Source: Trichosporon coremiiforme | Lineage: Eukaryota > Basidiomycota > Tremellomycetes > Trichosporonales > Trichosporonaceae | Direction: 5' to 3' | Length of the DNA: 64,000 bases | Assembly: GCA_039545355.1 (NCBI GenBank) | Contig: BCJJ01000003.1 | Span: 1,194,972-1,258,971 of the forward strand | Shown here: in pieces, positions 46,063-58,686 of the stretch | How positions within the stretch are numbered: the first letter of the stretch is position 1 | How the letters are laid out: each line of letters starts with the position of its first letter | The notes under the pieces: generated by a model | Database searches by the model: none | Seen by the model: the letters and a program-made list of their open reading frames with translations, nothing else | What the model was told of the DNA's origin: nothing | Made by a program: the position numbers and the translations under genes

Positions 46063-49000
46063 ATGTTCGTCATCAAGGCAACCCTGCGCGATGAGACCCG
46101 CCGCATCTCATTCGACGTGAACGGGTTCCCCAACTACTCCGAAATCCAGGACAAGGTGAGTTGCTTTTGGGTGGCAAATGCCCCTGTCATCGGTGGCAAC
46201 GACGTCGCCCACTGTGCGAGGTGACCGCGATGAAATCGGGGGCGGCAACTGCTTCGTGGCCTTGCCTACTGTTGCAAACGCCCTTGAGACGCGGGACACG
46301 CCCTGCACGCATGCGTTTTGGCAGTACATGCACCGCACACGAGGGCACGAGCTAACGCATAGCTTCGCGCAGCCTTTAGTCTCCCCGCGACCGCCCATCC
46401 TTTCTGGCACAACGTCCTTTTCTACCCTGACGATGCTAAGAACTCTCGTATCAAGTTCAAGCAGCACGTCTGCGACGCTGATGAGTAAGTACATGCCGTC
46501 GGCCTCGAATACAGGTTGTGCTAGTGTTTTCGGCGCCTCCATTGGTTATCAAGCAAGCCAGCCCGAATTCCAGTGCGCTGACGCGTCTACGCGCACTTGC
46601 CCTTCGGCTATCTTTCTATCATCGGGCTTTATATAGCTGACTCCTGCACAGATACAGCGCTGGTCAGCAACCCTTCAAGAGCGTCTCGGGCTACCCCAGT
46701 CCTATGCTCGTGTTCAACGTCCTGACCACCTCTGATTCTCGACTCAACGCCATCCGCGACTACCACAAGGCCAGCAAGATGCAGGCTAAAGCCAACGAAC
46801 TCGATGTTGCCATCGCCGCCATCGACGAGGACCTCCTGCATAGGCACCAGCTGCTTGTCTCCCTGGAGGACAAACTCCAGCAGTGTCGCCGTGAGGACGA
46901 TGCTCTCGGTGTTTCGTTCTGGTCCGACCGTGTCGAGGAGAAGCGACGCTCGCTCCCTCAGTTGAACGAGAAGCTCCGCAGCCTCCGCACCGAGCGCCGC
47001 GCTATTGTCGAGGAGCTCGACCGCATGCGCCCTTCATCGCCGGGCCTCTCCCTGCGCCAGTGGGCCGACTCACAGGAGCTCGACGAGATCCGTCAAATGC
47101 GTGACACCGATCAAGAACTCGCTGCCTGGCAGATCGAGAACGCCGATGCCACGTTCCCGCCCCTCGAGTCTGTCCTCAATGGCACCTCTCGTTTCCCGAC
47201 CTCTCGCTGGTCCTCTGGACCTTGGGGAAACATGCCCCTCCCGCCGAACAGCTTTCGTCGCCCGCTGCCTGACCCCCCAGCTGCTGGCGGTGTCGGCGCA
47301 ATTCGCGACATCTTCGCTAGCTCGGCGGCAAACGCGATCCCCGCTCGTGAGATTGGAGCCGTTCTCGACCGCTTCCTGGAGCACTTCCAGGGACAGCTCT
47401 GCGACACACTCGACACCTTCGCATCGCGCATCTCCCCCAACTCTCCCCAGGAGACCACTGCCCTTGCTGAAGTTCCTGAGGTGAAGGCCGAGAATTCTGA
47501 GCCCCACATCCCAGGAGCCTTTGTCTCCTCGGCCCCTGCCGCTCCTGCCGTTCCGGAGGCGGAGGCTATGACGGAGGAGAAGAAGAAGGACAAGTCGAAG
47601 AAGCATTGCCACGGGCACAAGGTCGCTTACCGTCACAAGCACATTACTTGCGATGGCTGTCTCACTGGTATCCGCGGCATGCGCTACAAGTGTGAGCAGT
47701 GCGCCGACTACGACCTCTGCGGATCGTGTCTCGCGTACCTCCACACCTCGGATCTGCACCCCGTTACTCACACCTTCCGTGCCATGCTGCACCGTGGCCT
47801 CGAGGAGCGCATCAAGTTTGGCGGAACTGAGCCGACTCGTGCGACCCACCAGGCGAGCCGTCACCCTGCTACCTGTGATCTGTGTTCCGAGAACATCGTG
47901 GGCGTCCGCTGGAAGTGTCTCAATTGCCCTGATTGGGACTGCTGCTCTTCCTGCGCCCGCTCTGTCTCTCTGACGCACCCGGGCCACAGCTTCGTCAAGC
48001 TGCACAAGCCCACCGACTACGTCGGTAGCGCTGCTTGGGATGCGAGGAGCAACGTGCACCATCCCTTCGTCGTCTGCGACGGCTGCAACACTTCCATTCG
48101 CGGGCCGCGCTACAAGTGCATGCATCCCAGCTGCCTTGACTACGACCTGTGCGAGAAGTGCGAGTCGCAGCCTGTCCCCATCCACCCCGAGGACCATCCC
48201 ATGCTCAAGACCAAGACCCCCCTCCACGTCAAGGTCCAGTCGTCGTTCGACCCGATCAACGAGGTCTACGATGACCACCACCGCCGCTACCGCGTTTCGC
48301 CTCGCAAAGAGCGCAAGGCGCGCAAGCCTGAGGCGGAGGCGGAGAGCAGCTCCCAGGCTCAGCAGCCTGCCGAGGAGACCGTCAATGTCGAGTCTGTGCC
48401 CGAGTCCAAGGTTGAGCCGTCGTTGATCGACATGAGCGAGACCCCGGTTCAGCCTCCTGTCGACCGTGCCACGACTCCCAAGCCCGAGAACTCTCGTGCC
48501 TTTACCCGCGGCGAGGAATACGCCAAGGCTCTCGACTCCCTCTTCCAGACTCCTCTGCGTGTCCCAGGTGGCACTGTCAGCTTCAAGAAGGACTTTGACA
48601 CGTCTCGTCTCGCCCAGAGTGTCGTGTCAAACGTCCAGAACATCGCGGAACGTGTTTCTCAAAGCGTAGCCAGCACCATCGCCCAGGGTGCTGCCACTTC
48701 GGCTGCCGCTTCGGCCGAGTTTGGTTCGGAGCCCGAGCGCGCCCGTACTCCCACGCCGGTTGGCTCGTTCCCTCAGCAGGGCTATGCCGTTCCTCCTGTC
48801 GTCAAGACCCCTCCCCGCAGCCACATCGATGCCCAGCAGAAGGCTGCGGCTGAGGCAGACAAGGTCGCTGCTAGCATCAAGAAGGCGGAGGAGACTGCGC
48901 AGGCCGAGCGCCAGAAGACCATGGCCGAGTCGAGCCGTGTCAGCCGCGACGCTGAGCGTGCCGTCGATGAGAGCAAGAAGGCGACGAATGAGGACTTTGT

Positions 49001-50102
49001 CTCGTCGCTGAAGCAGGCTGAGGAGGAGATCCGCCAAGCGATGAGAGAAATTCGTGCCGACCGCGCCCGCCGAGAGGCCGAGAAGGCCAAGGCGAAGGGC
49101 AAGGCCAAGGCCGTCGAGGTTTATGCCCCGTCGCAGATGGAGGAGGCTGAGCGCGAGGACCCGATCGTCAAAATCATTGCCGATGCTGCCAAGCAGCACG
49201 CCGCCGCGTTCGAGAGGGCTCACCAGGACAAGTCCAAGGAGGTTGAGCAGGAGGCGCCGAAGGAGGACCCCAAGAAGATCGAGGAGGCCGTCAAGCAGCC
49301 CGAGGCCGAGCGTGTCGACCCCATCTCGTCGATCATCGCCGCCGCCGCTGCGCCCAAGAACGCCGGTCAGGAGCCTGTCGGCCCTCACGACATCTTCACC
49401 TGGGTCCGCCACGCCACGATTCCTGCCGGCACTGTTCTTCCCGCCGGTGCCGAGTTCACCAAGACCTGGCGCGTGCGCCACTACGCCAGTGGCTCGGAGT
49501 ACAACTTTGATAAGCTCCGCCTCGTCCACACTAGCGAGGGCAAGCTCGGTCCCGCGTGCAAGACGGCCCAGGTCGTCCACTCCAGCGACATCGTCAATGG
49601 CGGTGACGTCGAGGTCTCCATCGCGGGTCTGATCGTTCCCGAGGAGCCGGGCAAAGAGATCACGGAGCAGTGGCGCTGGGAGGACGCCCAGGGTGTCGTG
49701 TACGGCCAGCCTCTGCGCGTGCGCATCAACGTCGAGGCGGTCAGCTCGGGTGAGAGCTCGATGCACGCCTCGTCCTTTGTGCTTCCCCAGCAGAAGCTCG
49801 CTACCCCGGGCACGGGTGACTCGTTCTACCTCCCCACGCCGCGCGAGCTGCGCATGGCCCACCGCCCCGCCCTCGACGCTGACGAGCTCAGCGAGGAGCT
49901 GCATTCGGTCGCCTCGGCTTCGGCTTCGGATGCCCACTCGGAGCTGCACGTCGTCGACGACGACGCCTCGTCCACCTTCTCGTTCAGCGACATTGAACGC
50001 GACTCTGCCGTCGTCAAGGGCGCGCAGACCGTGACCTCGGAGTCGGACGAGGACTACGATTTCGTCGACACTACGGACGAGGACACGGAGAGTGAGATGT
50101 AG
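46063..50102 (+). CDS. NBR1-type selective-autophagy receptor (PB1, three ZZ, FW, LIR)
   Basis: The exons are 46063-46155, 46363-46484 and 46652-50102, giving 1221 residues. The first 95 residues are PB1-like (FVIKATLRDETRRISF, VLFYPDDAKNSRIKF). A coiled coil follows (about 100-190). Three ZZ zinc fingers lie at about 400-448 (CDGCLTGIRGMRYKCEQC), 478-525 (CDLCSENIVGVRWKCLNC) and 545-595 (CDGCNTSIRGPRYKC). A basic/acidic coiled region precedes the NBR1 FW (four-tryptophan) domain at about 984-1101 (TIPAGTVLPAGAEFTKTWRV, GKEITEQWRWEDAQG). Near the C-terminus SDEDYDFVDTTDED gives a YDFV Atg8-interaction (LIR/AIM) candidate in an acidic setting. The same domain set is known from NBR1 receptors that bring cargo to autophagosomes. 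The large antisense frames are shadows. Confidence 0.9.
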
Positions 50103-50766
50103 ACTGCGAGCGACGAGCGAAGCGAGTCCCGCTGACCGTCCACCACCGTTCTCTCCTACCCATCCACTCATTCATCTCCGTCAACTCCCAAAACACTCCC
50201 CTCACACCTGTTGAAATGCCCCACCTGCCCCTGTCTGCCAAATAATGATCCGAAGTCAGTAGCCTTTAAGTCGAAGTCAAAATAACATAAACGCAAAACG
50301 CCTTGTATCCGCGTACGCTGTAGTGAAGTGTTGTTTACGAAATGAATAAGTACGCTCCTTACGTTGCAAGCAAGCTGCGCGCTGGTTCGTAGCAAGGTTC
50401 AAGCCCCTTGGAAGGCGGAAGAGGAATGATAAGTCGAAGACGAGTGGCAGTTCGCCACACCACGCGTATTCTGACTGTCAGTCAAACATGGGCGAGGGTC
50501 CGAAACACATCTGCCGTGCAAGCAGCTCAGACAGCGGTGCAAGTACACCGCGTACCGCACAGCCCGAAGCCTTTGACTCCCCATTTGCAATCCCAACGCG
50601 AAGTGCACAGACGGAGTTTGATACATACAACGATTTAGACATCATTACAGAAGCTTCGTACAGTCTTCCTCCTCAGGCGCCACTCCGGTCTCTCCCGACG
50701 TCACTTGTCATGTAGGACCTTTGGCGCCCTGGATGAGGTTAGGGTGTGATTGTGAGGAAGGGAGGA
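50103..50766. other. Intergenic after the NBR1-like gene
   Basis: No gene is supported. The first 250 nt are AT-richer, as for a 3' UTR. Open frames at 50408-50715 have no support. Confidence 0.4.
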
Positions 50767-51047
50767 TTAGAGAAACCCCCCGCGGTCCTTGAAGCCGTAC
50801 GCCTTTGTGTTGTGGTCGGGGGGACCGAGGAAGATACGGCGGAGCTGGGCGTCAGCGAGCCATGCCTTGCGAGCGGAGCGAGTGAGCGTGAGCGTGGTTG
50901 TGAGCCCAGCTGCACCCTTGCATACGCTGCGCTACACTGGTGCAACACCCCTCGTCTTGATGAGGAGGTAGAGCATTCTCGTCACTGAAACTGTCGTGTT
51001 GAAAGACCTACGAAGCGCTTAGTCCTGCGCCACATGTTGCCCAGGAC
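50767..51047 (-). CDS. Candidate small multi-exon protein (unknown)
   Basis: A minus-strand segment (about 50767-50862) reads ARKAWLADAQLRRIFLGPPD followed by HNTKAYGFKDRGGFL and a stop, which looks like real coding sequence. Upstream, MWRRTKRF at about 51024-51047 precedes a gtaggt donor and could be the first exon. Intermediate splice sites were not resolved. The basic start hints at a small mitochondrial protein, but I do not recognise the family and the gene model is incomplete. Confidence 0.35.
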
Positions 51048-51101
51048 TCGGAAGATTGACACGATGTCGGGTTGCTGGGGTAACGCTTGAGCTGAGTGTT
51101 T

Positions 51102-51146
51102 GCTTGGGGTATCGACTGGGCTTGGGGTATCGACTGGGCTTGGGGT
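51102..51146. repeat. 18-nt tandem minisatellite
   Basis: The unit gcttggggtatcgactgg occurs twice in full (51102-51119, 51120-51137), followed by nine bases of a third copy. Confidence 0.85.
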
Positions 51147-51655
51147 GAGGGTGTGAGGAGACAAGGAGGTGAAGAGATCAGGTGGAATGACAAATATGGA
51201 CGGGGACGTGGTTGTGGTCGTGGTCGTGGATACAGATGCAGACAGTGTGAGGCTAAAGAGGCGGCGATGCGAGTGTGCGAGACGTGCGAGCGATAGTTCG
51301 GGGGCGTGGAAACCGAGCAAGGCCAGATCAATGGGATGTGTGCATCGACGCCGGCTGCGCCGCTTGCTCTACATCCACAAACTGAGAGCGGAGAGGAGGG
51401 GAGGGGGCCGTGCATAGCACAGCCGACGAACAGCGGGTGCAGCGGGTGCAGCGAGGGCCGTCGTCCGACGCTTCGCAGTCCTGCCGTTCTTGAAACCGAG
51501 TCTCGGACCGGCGTCACCATCTCACCTTCACCTCTCCTCTTATCCTCCGCTAGATTGTGCCAGGTAATGAATGGGTATCGTGTCAGGTATGGAGAAGACG
51601 GAGTCGGAAGGCGCACCGGTTAGTTAGGGGGTGTGAGGCGAGGGAGGAGTGGGGA
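51147..51655. other. Intergenic, simple-sequence rich
   Basis: No gene is supported. A duplicated cgggtgcag motif lies near 51435. The minus strand is C/T-rich. Confidence 0.4.
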
Positions 51656-51844
51656 CTAGTTCTCTGGCTTCGGCTTCGGCGCTGGTTCTGGCTCTGGCTT
51701 CTTGTCGGACGAGTCGCAGCAGATACCGGGGAAGGGACAAGTACCCGGTGTCGGTGGTGGGATAAGAGGCTGTGTCATCAGTTCTTTGCTCTGTGCGTAT
51801 AGGGGTATACTGACAGAGGGAGGCGGTCCCCTATCAATCGGCAT
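51656..51844 (-). CDS. Candidate 47-residue Pro/Cys protein (unknown)
   Basis: The exons 51815-51844 and 51656-51769 join in frame across a 45-nt intron (donor gtcagt). The product has PLIPPPTPGTCPFPGICCD and ends with alternating Pro-Glu/Pro-Lys residues. A longer upstream extension is possible because the frame stays open past the ATG. The non-standard donor and tiny size make this uncertain. Confidence 0.35.
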   Translation of the reverse strand: MPIDRGPPPSVSIPLYAQSKELMTQPLIPPPTPGTCPFPGICCDSSDKKPEPEPAPKPKPEN

Positions 51845-52377
51845 GGCTGCTGACAACTGCGGTGAGTGGAGAAGGTTGAGTGTGATGACTGTTGATTTAT
51901 ACATCGCCGACGAGGACAATGGGGTGAGCGGAGCCGGCCGACGGGGAGTGAATGAGTGCGGTAGCGTGCGGCTGCGCTGTGATGTGTTGACGACGGCGAC
52001 AACGCATTGGACATGTCGATACACAGCGACGTACTGCGGAGGACTGAGTTGTCTGCCCCATTGAACTGTTGTGCAGACGAGGGTATGTGGATACCGACAT
52101 GTGGATGGACTCGACACACTGCTGTGAGCTCTCATGGTCACACATTTACAATGTCGGAGGAGTGATGCCGCTCTGGCATGGGGCTCAAGGACGCCATGGT
52201 AACGATGAGATCGGTGGGATGCTGAGTGCGAGTGGGTGTGATCAGTGGACGTCTGGGTCAGTAATGAATGGGTTGATCAATGGCAACGTTCGTCTCTCCA
52301 CCGGCTAAACTGCATTCTCCTAGCTCACAATCACTACGAACATTCCGTTGATCTCCCAGTTGTCTTGAGGGGGTTGA
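51845..52377. other. Intergenic
   Basis: No supported gene. It contains short similar frames only. Confidence 0.4.
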
Positions 52378-52686
52378 TCAGATAGCCGAGCTCACGCCAA
52401 GGTACGACTCGTTCCAATGGTCGAACGCGTGCGTGTTGCTCCCAGCGCGATTCTGGACACGCTCGGCGGGTTCGATGACGGAGGGAACCGTGATGTTGGT
52501 CTGGGGTCAGCTCGGCAACTTAGACCTCGTAGCGGTGGACGAGTGGGGTAGGTAACTCACGAGCTTCTGGGAGCTTGCAGCACCAGAGACAGTACCAGGG
52601 GGTACACCCTTGGGCACCTGGGTGCGCTGGCGGAGGGCCTGGACAAACGCGGCGGCGTAGTCGGTCAGAGGAATAGTCTCGCTCAT
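52378..52686 (-). CDS. Small 82-residue protein of unknown function
   Basis: Two exons, 52561-52686 and 52378-52500, with a 60-nt intron having gtgagt donor and ctgaccccag acceptor, join in phase 0. Reading begins MSETIPLTDYAAAFVQALRQ and ends FDHWNESYLGVSSAI. The composition is normal for a soluble protein, with no signal peptide or membrane span. The clean splice sites, in-phase join and immediate stop support a real gene. A C/T-rich stretch and tatata run (52716 region, opposite strand) lie just upstream. I do not recognise a family. Confidence 0.6.
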
Positions 52687-54733
52687 CGTTAAGATCTCAT
52701 CCCCACTGGGCTGTTGTTTATATATCTTTCGAGCGCCTCCACACCCTCCACGTCTTCCACTTGCCGTCTCCACTCTGCGAATCTTGCATCATGTGGGTCA
52801 ATTGCCGCCAGAGGGTTGAGAGGGCTTACCCCGCCTTGCCGCAGTTCTCCGCCCCTCTCTGTTGTCAGTGTGGGAAGCAAGGTCAGCGCGGTAAGTCGAT
52901 AACGATGTGGAGGGGTGGAGGTTTGCGCCCTGTCCCCAACATTCCTCTATGTGTTCCCACATCTTCCACTCTGGGTTAAGCTGGGCGCAACCGGGCGCCC
53001 AACATCTGGGCAGCATGTGCAAGGGGCTTGCCGCAGATTCCCGTTTGAGTCCTGCGGTGACAGCCATGACACGATCGCGACGCGCCTTCGCGCCTGGTGC
53101 GCGCATGCGCGCGTGCTTCAAGAGTGGAATGTGCGAGTGTGCGATGAAAAGTCGGATCGGATGCCGGGTTTTTGGGGCGGAATCAGAGTTTGCACAGTGC
53201 ACAGTGGTCAGCGCCTGCCAATGTTTGCCATTGCCGGCGGTAACTCCACTCCGCTCGTCGATCGGGTCAGATATCGGGATCAGACATGGGGGTCGAGATT
53301 TCGAATGCATGTGCGTATTTCGACTGCGACGGATGTGGGACGAGTGGGGGTCGCCGCTAAGCGCTGACATCTGCGTAGATTGGGCTAGAGAGTGGGCTAT
53401 CTACGTGTTGATATCGTTGATAACATTGATACGAGTCGATGACGAGTTCACTGTATGTGCATGCACGTCCGGTGCCGGCGGCAAACTCGAGACATCATTT
53501 CTTGGCTCGTTTCTTCGTTCTGTGCAAGCCTCGTGTCCTCGGTCACCACGAGGGGTTTCGGCCTCCACCGAAGATCACGTACCTTCCATTGTTCTGGCCA
53601 ATACAACCCGCCGGCCCACAACCCACGAACCCACGTCCGTGCCTCGCCCGCTCGCCTGCGTCGGTTCTGCCCTCTACCTCTCTGCCCGCCGCAGGTCCAT
53701 TCACTTACGCTCCAAGTGTCAGTCTCGCCCTGCCGACTTCCCACTGCACCTGCATCTGTGTTCGCTTGATCTCTTGCCCGCACATGCCGCATCAACGCAC
53801 ACACGCACGCCCCGCCCTGCACACAAAGTACGGGGTGGGAACGTGCTTGGATCTCTGCATTCTGTGGGGATGCACGATCGAAACATGGGTGGCCACCGAT
53901 CGCCGCTTCCCAGTGCACCAGAGGTGATCTTCAGACCGTTTCTCGTGACGAAAGAACATTGCAACATGAATCGTGGAACATGTCAAAGCCTTGGCGTGCA
54001 CAGAAGCGTTGCTAGCAAGGAAACACGCCAACGCCAGACGACAGGACTTATCATGTGCGTAAGAGGCTGCATGGCTGTAGCAGGCTGGGACGGCTGAGAC
54101 AGTTGCCAAAGTTTACCCTCATTCTGTGCGTTCTGGCCAAGCTGGCCTACCTCATCTTGCCAGCCTGCCGAGGCTCCGAGCGCTCCGAGGCAATGTCAAG
54201 TCACCGCTTCGGTCGCCGCCTGCGCCGCGCGCCGCGCAATAAACATATCCAGCTCGGCGCTCAGTCGTACAGTTGAGATCCAGATACATACAACGTATTT
54301 GTTAGTGATTGATGTGTTGCGTGTGTTACTACAGAGCCCAGAATACGAGCCATTTCGAGGTCCCGTGTAGAGCCCGTGTGTTTCTATTGTCACTCCCGCC
54401 GGCTTTTGGGCCGACGAGATTCAATGCCAAAACCCAAACAAACAGTGAAAAGGAGGAAGACAAAAGCGAAGTTGAATGAAAGGGAAGGTCGGTGCGGAGG
54501 CGCCGCCTGACGTGGTTGGCGCGGAGAGCGGCCCGGCGGACCGGTGCCGAGGCCGATGTGGTCGGAGGTGCACAATGTGATGGAGGGTTGGGGATAGACA
54601 GCTGGGAGTGTCGTCCTAGCTCACAGAACTCAGCTACGCCGAGTAGCAATAGCGACATGACGCCACGCCGAGCGTGAGACCTAGCTACTGCGCTGGCGCC
54701 GAGCTGCGCAGCCACGCTCAAGCAGCATTGGTC
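52687..54733. other. Long intergenic region
   Basis: About 2 kb. A 396-codon plus-strand frame (52907-54097) covers much of it, but it is Cys/Arg/His-rich without domains and overlaps equally long frames on the other strand, so I treat it as chance. Nothing else is supported. Confidence 0.45.
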
Positions 54734-55073
54734 TTACGCCTTGATGGCGTCGATGGTGCCGTCGACGCGGAGGATGGGCGCGCGCTGCACGGCCTGCTTA
54801 GGCTCCGGGGCCTTGAGCTCAAAGTCGGCGAGGGGCGGGCCAATGTACTCGATCGGAATGCGCGGCTCGTCGGGCGAGATGGGCTGGAACGGGCCGTACG
54901 AGATCGACACTGGTGAGGGGAGTGCGGGCACGGGCTGCTGAGAGGGTCAGCTGCTGCTCTTCGGTGCACAAGCTGTGACAATGCTTCCACCGCGCTCGTC
55001 GCACAAACACAGAAGTATGCCGAGCGCACAGAGGAAGTGTACTCACCGGAGCGACGTCGTTCTGCACGGACAT
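54734..55073 (-). CDS. Small 76-residue Pro-rich protein of unknown function
   Basis: The exons are 55047-55073 (MSVQNDVAP) and 54734-54937, with a 109-nt intron (gtgagt donor, ctctcag acceptor). Reading continues QPVPALPSPVSISYGPFQPI and PIEYIGPPLADFELKAPEPK, ending DGTIDAIKA. It has no signal or membrane span. C/T-rich sequence and a tata box (tatataaag, about 55405 on the opposite strand) lie upstream. The frame and splicing look genuine; the family is unknown. Confidence 0.6.
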
Positions 55074-58000
55074 AGTGAGAGACAGTTATGCAGTCAGGCT
55101 GGTCGGGACTCGAGCGGCGGGGACTCGAGTGGAAGAGGTGAAACTGGAGACAGGTTGGGCAGGCCTGAGATGTTCTCAGGAAGCGAGTGGTAGGTGGGTG
55201 GTGCCGCTAAAAGCGTAGGAAAAGACAGTGGTGACAGAAAAGTCGAAAACGATGACAAAGTCGAAGAAAGAGAAGTCGTCGAGTGTGTTCTCCGAGCGGG
55301 GTGGCGATCGAGGCAAACGAGGGCCGATGTATGGGTGTATGAGGGTGCAAGTGGTGGCTGATGGTGGCGTAGAGAAGGGGGACGCTGGAAAAGATCAGCG
55401 ACGTATATAAAGCTCGCCGCTGGCTGGATGTACATGGATGTGGGTGTTGCAGACGAGGTCGGGCTGCGGCCATGTGTTCGGCAGGGCAGCGACGGTCTGG
55501 ACCAGGCATGACTCGGGCGACCAGGGAAAACAGGGTGTGTGCAGGGTGAAATGCACATCACCTGAGGTGGCAACCGTGGGCCCGCCGCCGTGCACCGTGC
55601 CGGCGACAGTTCCGGGTGCTGCGGCCGGCGGACAGTGGGCCAGACTTTCTGTGATCGTATAGATAGGCGAAGGTTCTGCGGTGACAGGCACGCCATGCAC
55701 GCAGTGCTCGCAGTCGGCACCGTGCCGCGCTACACGAGCATGGCATCTAGTGCATGGGTGGCGACATCGACTCACAATTCCAGGCCACAGGCACTTCTTC
55801 TTTGGCCCATGTTAGAGCCGTTGATGTGCTGTGGTGACTGATCCACTCCACAGGTTGCACAATTGACTGTCCCATGGCTGGATTGGCGGCGTCCGCCTGC
55901 GATCCGCGATGAGATTTGCTTATTTGACGGGGCCGCTTAGTCTGCTGCGACATATCAGTCCGCAGGGTCTTCGCAGACTGCACGCCTGGCCGTGTGTCCG
56001 AAGAACCCTATCGGGACTGACAGGCCAGTCTGGGCTGTCCGGACTGGGGGCCTGGCGCGCCGAAGTGGGAAGGACGCACGGAGGGTGCAATTATCCTCCA
56101 GGGTATCGCCGACACTAGAGCACCCTTGGCGTCATGAGCTCCACAGGCTGCAAAGCCACCAGCCACTTGTTGGGCGATCCACACGCATGATCTCACGCCT
56201 ATTCCCTGCTCTATGCATAGCTCCCTTTAGCTACGGAAGGGTCCCGGGGCAGGCCTCAGGCCGTGCCGGACCCCGTTCCAGTCTGCCCTGCAGGTCTGGA
56301 CCACTCAATCGCATGAGAAGCATGCATGCAGCGGCGCAGAACGCTGAATGGCGCAGAAGAACGGAGCTATCTCAGCAGTGATCGGCACGGCATGCGGCTG
56401 CGAGATCAACGAAACCCTCCAATCATCTCCTCCCTACGCCATTGCTTCTGGTCCAGCCCACCGAAGCATACAGACGCCCACGCCTGCCGGAACGCATCAT
56501 CTAGACTCCGCATCCCCTGGTCTCTTACTAAGGCTTCGGGGGTGGTCAGGTGGAGCAACTCCGCGGCCTCAGTGCGCTCCCCAGATCGCTGATGAAATTG
56601 GGAGGCGGCAAGGCGGCCCGGTTTCAACCTCGGCCATGCCTCGCTCAGTGAGCTCTACGTCGCTCTCGGGACCACCATCGCTCCCTCATCCCTCAAACCC
56701 TCACATTGATATATTGAAGAGGGCAGGAATGCAGGAATCTGAGCAATCAATGCTGTGTCTCAATGATCAATGAACGTTCGGGCATCGCGATCACCATCGA
56801 CGCTCTATGCTATGCGGGCATGTCGACTCCAGCAGACTGGCGCATACCACAAGTCATAAACGTCACTCCACTCATGGTGAAAACCCTCTCGAACGTCTGC
56901 CCCACCGCTCCCCACTCTAATCGTGTTACACGTTGCACACGGCGGGAAGATCTTTACTAGAGCGGCAGGGGCTGGAGCTCGCGGAGCAGCGGACCGAGTG
57001 GTCGTCAAATCCAGTGCCTGGGCAGACGAGTCTGGGCCAGTCAAACGCTGTGGAGGAAGTGAAGGCGGACCCGACCACCATCCTGACTCGAACACAGAAG
57101 TCGTGGCTCAGATTCAAGTTTTCTGATCGTTCTGGCCATCCGCTTCATCCACGCCTCAGCGCCCATTTCATGTCACGGGATGACCAGATATGTCGACCCA
57201 TGCGGTGCCATACAGGCATAGGTGTGATAAACGGTGATGTCTGACGCGGGCAGGCAGATCGGAACGGAGCGGCTGTGCACGTTCATGCTTGTCCTTGAGG
57301 TGAGGGCGCCGCACCGAGTGCTCAGTGCTGAGACGAGACAGACAGACGATCCGATGCGAGAGCCGCGGCGTCATGTCTCAGTGTCGGCGTCTCTATGCCC
57401 CAGAGGCCAGATTGAAATGGGAGGCATGCGTGGTGAGTCACCAGACGATGCTAGCGACGCGTATGCAGGCTTTCGGGGCCGAAACGTTACTCGGAAGCCA
57501 GCTGATCAGATCCAGAGGCGTGGGAGGGTGGCGCCGAGGCTGCATCAATGGAAGGTATGGCCAGGCATGCCATGTTTCGTGACGCCGCTTGCGACACGGC
57601 TATGGTTTGTCTCATCTATCAGTCAAGTTGTACAGAGTCCGGCCACTCTCCGGCCACTCTGCATCCATCACGAACTGATCACTTGACGACGTCCAGGTTC
57701 AGGCGCACGTAAGCTTCACGCAACGTCGACCGCGATCAGACGTCGCACTCGCCCACTCTTATTTTCCAACGGGAGCTATCGTACCATGTCTCCCCCAGAG
57801 CGAACAGCACGGAAGGATCGAAACGTCACTCCAGCGCCAGGTCTGGCCCCATAGAGCCCAGTATGGAGGTGTAACGTTGCGCGCAGGTCTGACAGAGGTT
57901 TCGCTTTGGCTTCCGTTCAATACGACGTCACAGACGACAAGGCGTGAGTTGTGAGAAGATGACGCCGCGTTAGTGCATGTGACACCACTCGAGCATGTAG

Positions 58001-58686
58001 ACCAAAGCCGACACGTCAGGCCGCACCAGTGTTATGGACACTTACTTCCCTTGCGTTGCAGATAGACTGCGCGGGAAGCGTCGGCGCTCTTGGGCGGCTA
58101 GTTCAGGCGAGAGGGGGTCGGTGACTAACCATCGTGCTCACAGAAAGATGCCGATCACCTCGTCTGGCTCTGATCCTTAGTCCACTTACTTGCTCCCCAT
58201 GGGCATTAGACTTCATTCTAGCTCCCTAACGGCACCAACCTCGTGCGAGGGAATTGAGCAACCCAGTGAGTATTCTGAAGCATGTCCGTGGGTGGCATAA
58301 ACGGAGCAGCAGGCAGAGCTTGGTGTTCGATGCCCGGCAAGTCGACCAGCGACGTGAACCCCTCACCGGCTCCTCAGCCAAAATAGCTGAAGAGCCTCAA
58401 CTACATCCCAATGCGATGGGCCTGCATTTCCGGTTCAGCCAACAGCTCAGAATAGACCTCCTAACTCGCGTGCATTGTCGTCCGACCGCAAAGAGCAGTC
58501 TGCACCTCTCCCATTGGTCGCCGGCCTGACCACAGTCCCTAGCCGAGAAAAAGCCGAGTGACAACTCCTTTGGGCCCCGCTCCACTTGATCCACTCGTCG
58601 ATCACATCCTCGCCTCCTGCATCGACGCTCTTCTCCTCTTCCATCACAACAGACCCTCATCCGCATTCGCCCACAAAGTCGACACC
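55074..58686. other. Long gene-poor region
   Basis: 3.6 kb with no supported gene. Open frames on both strands are short, overlap each other and lack splice continuity. A cgttataaa-like TATA at about 55405 belongs to the small gene on the minus strand. A short tandem repeat ccggccactct x2 occurs at about 57637-57658. Immediately before 58687 the plus strand is C/T-rich, the leader of the next gene. Confidence 0.5.

Noticed and set aside
47070..50171. 403- and 514-codon minus-strand frames over the NBR1-like gene
   Set aside because: Antisense shadows; the sense frame has PB1, ZZ and FW domains.
52907..54097. 396-codon plus-strand open frame
   Set aside because: No domain, Cys/His/Arg-rich random composition, overlapped by other long frames; no splice or promoter context.
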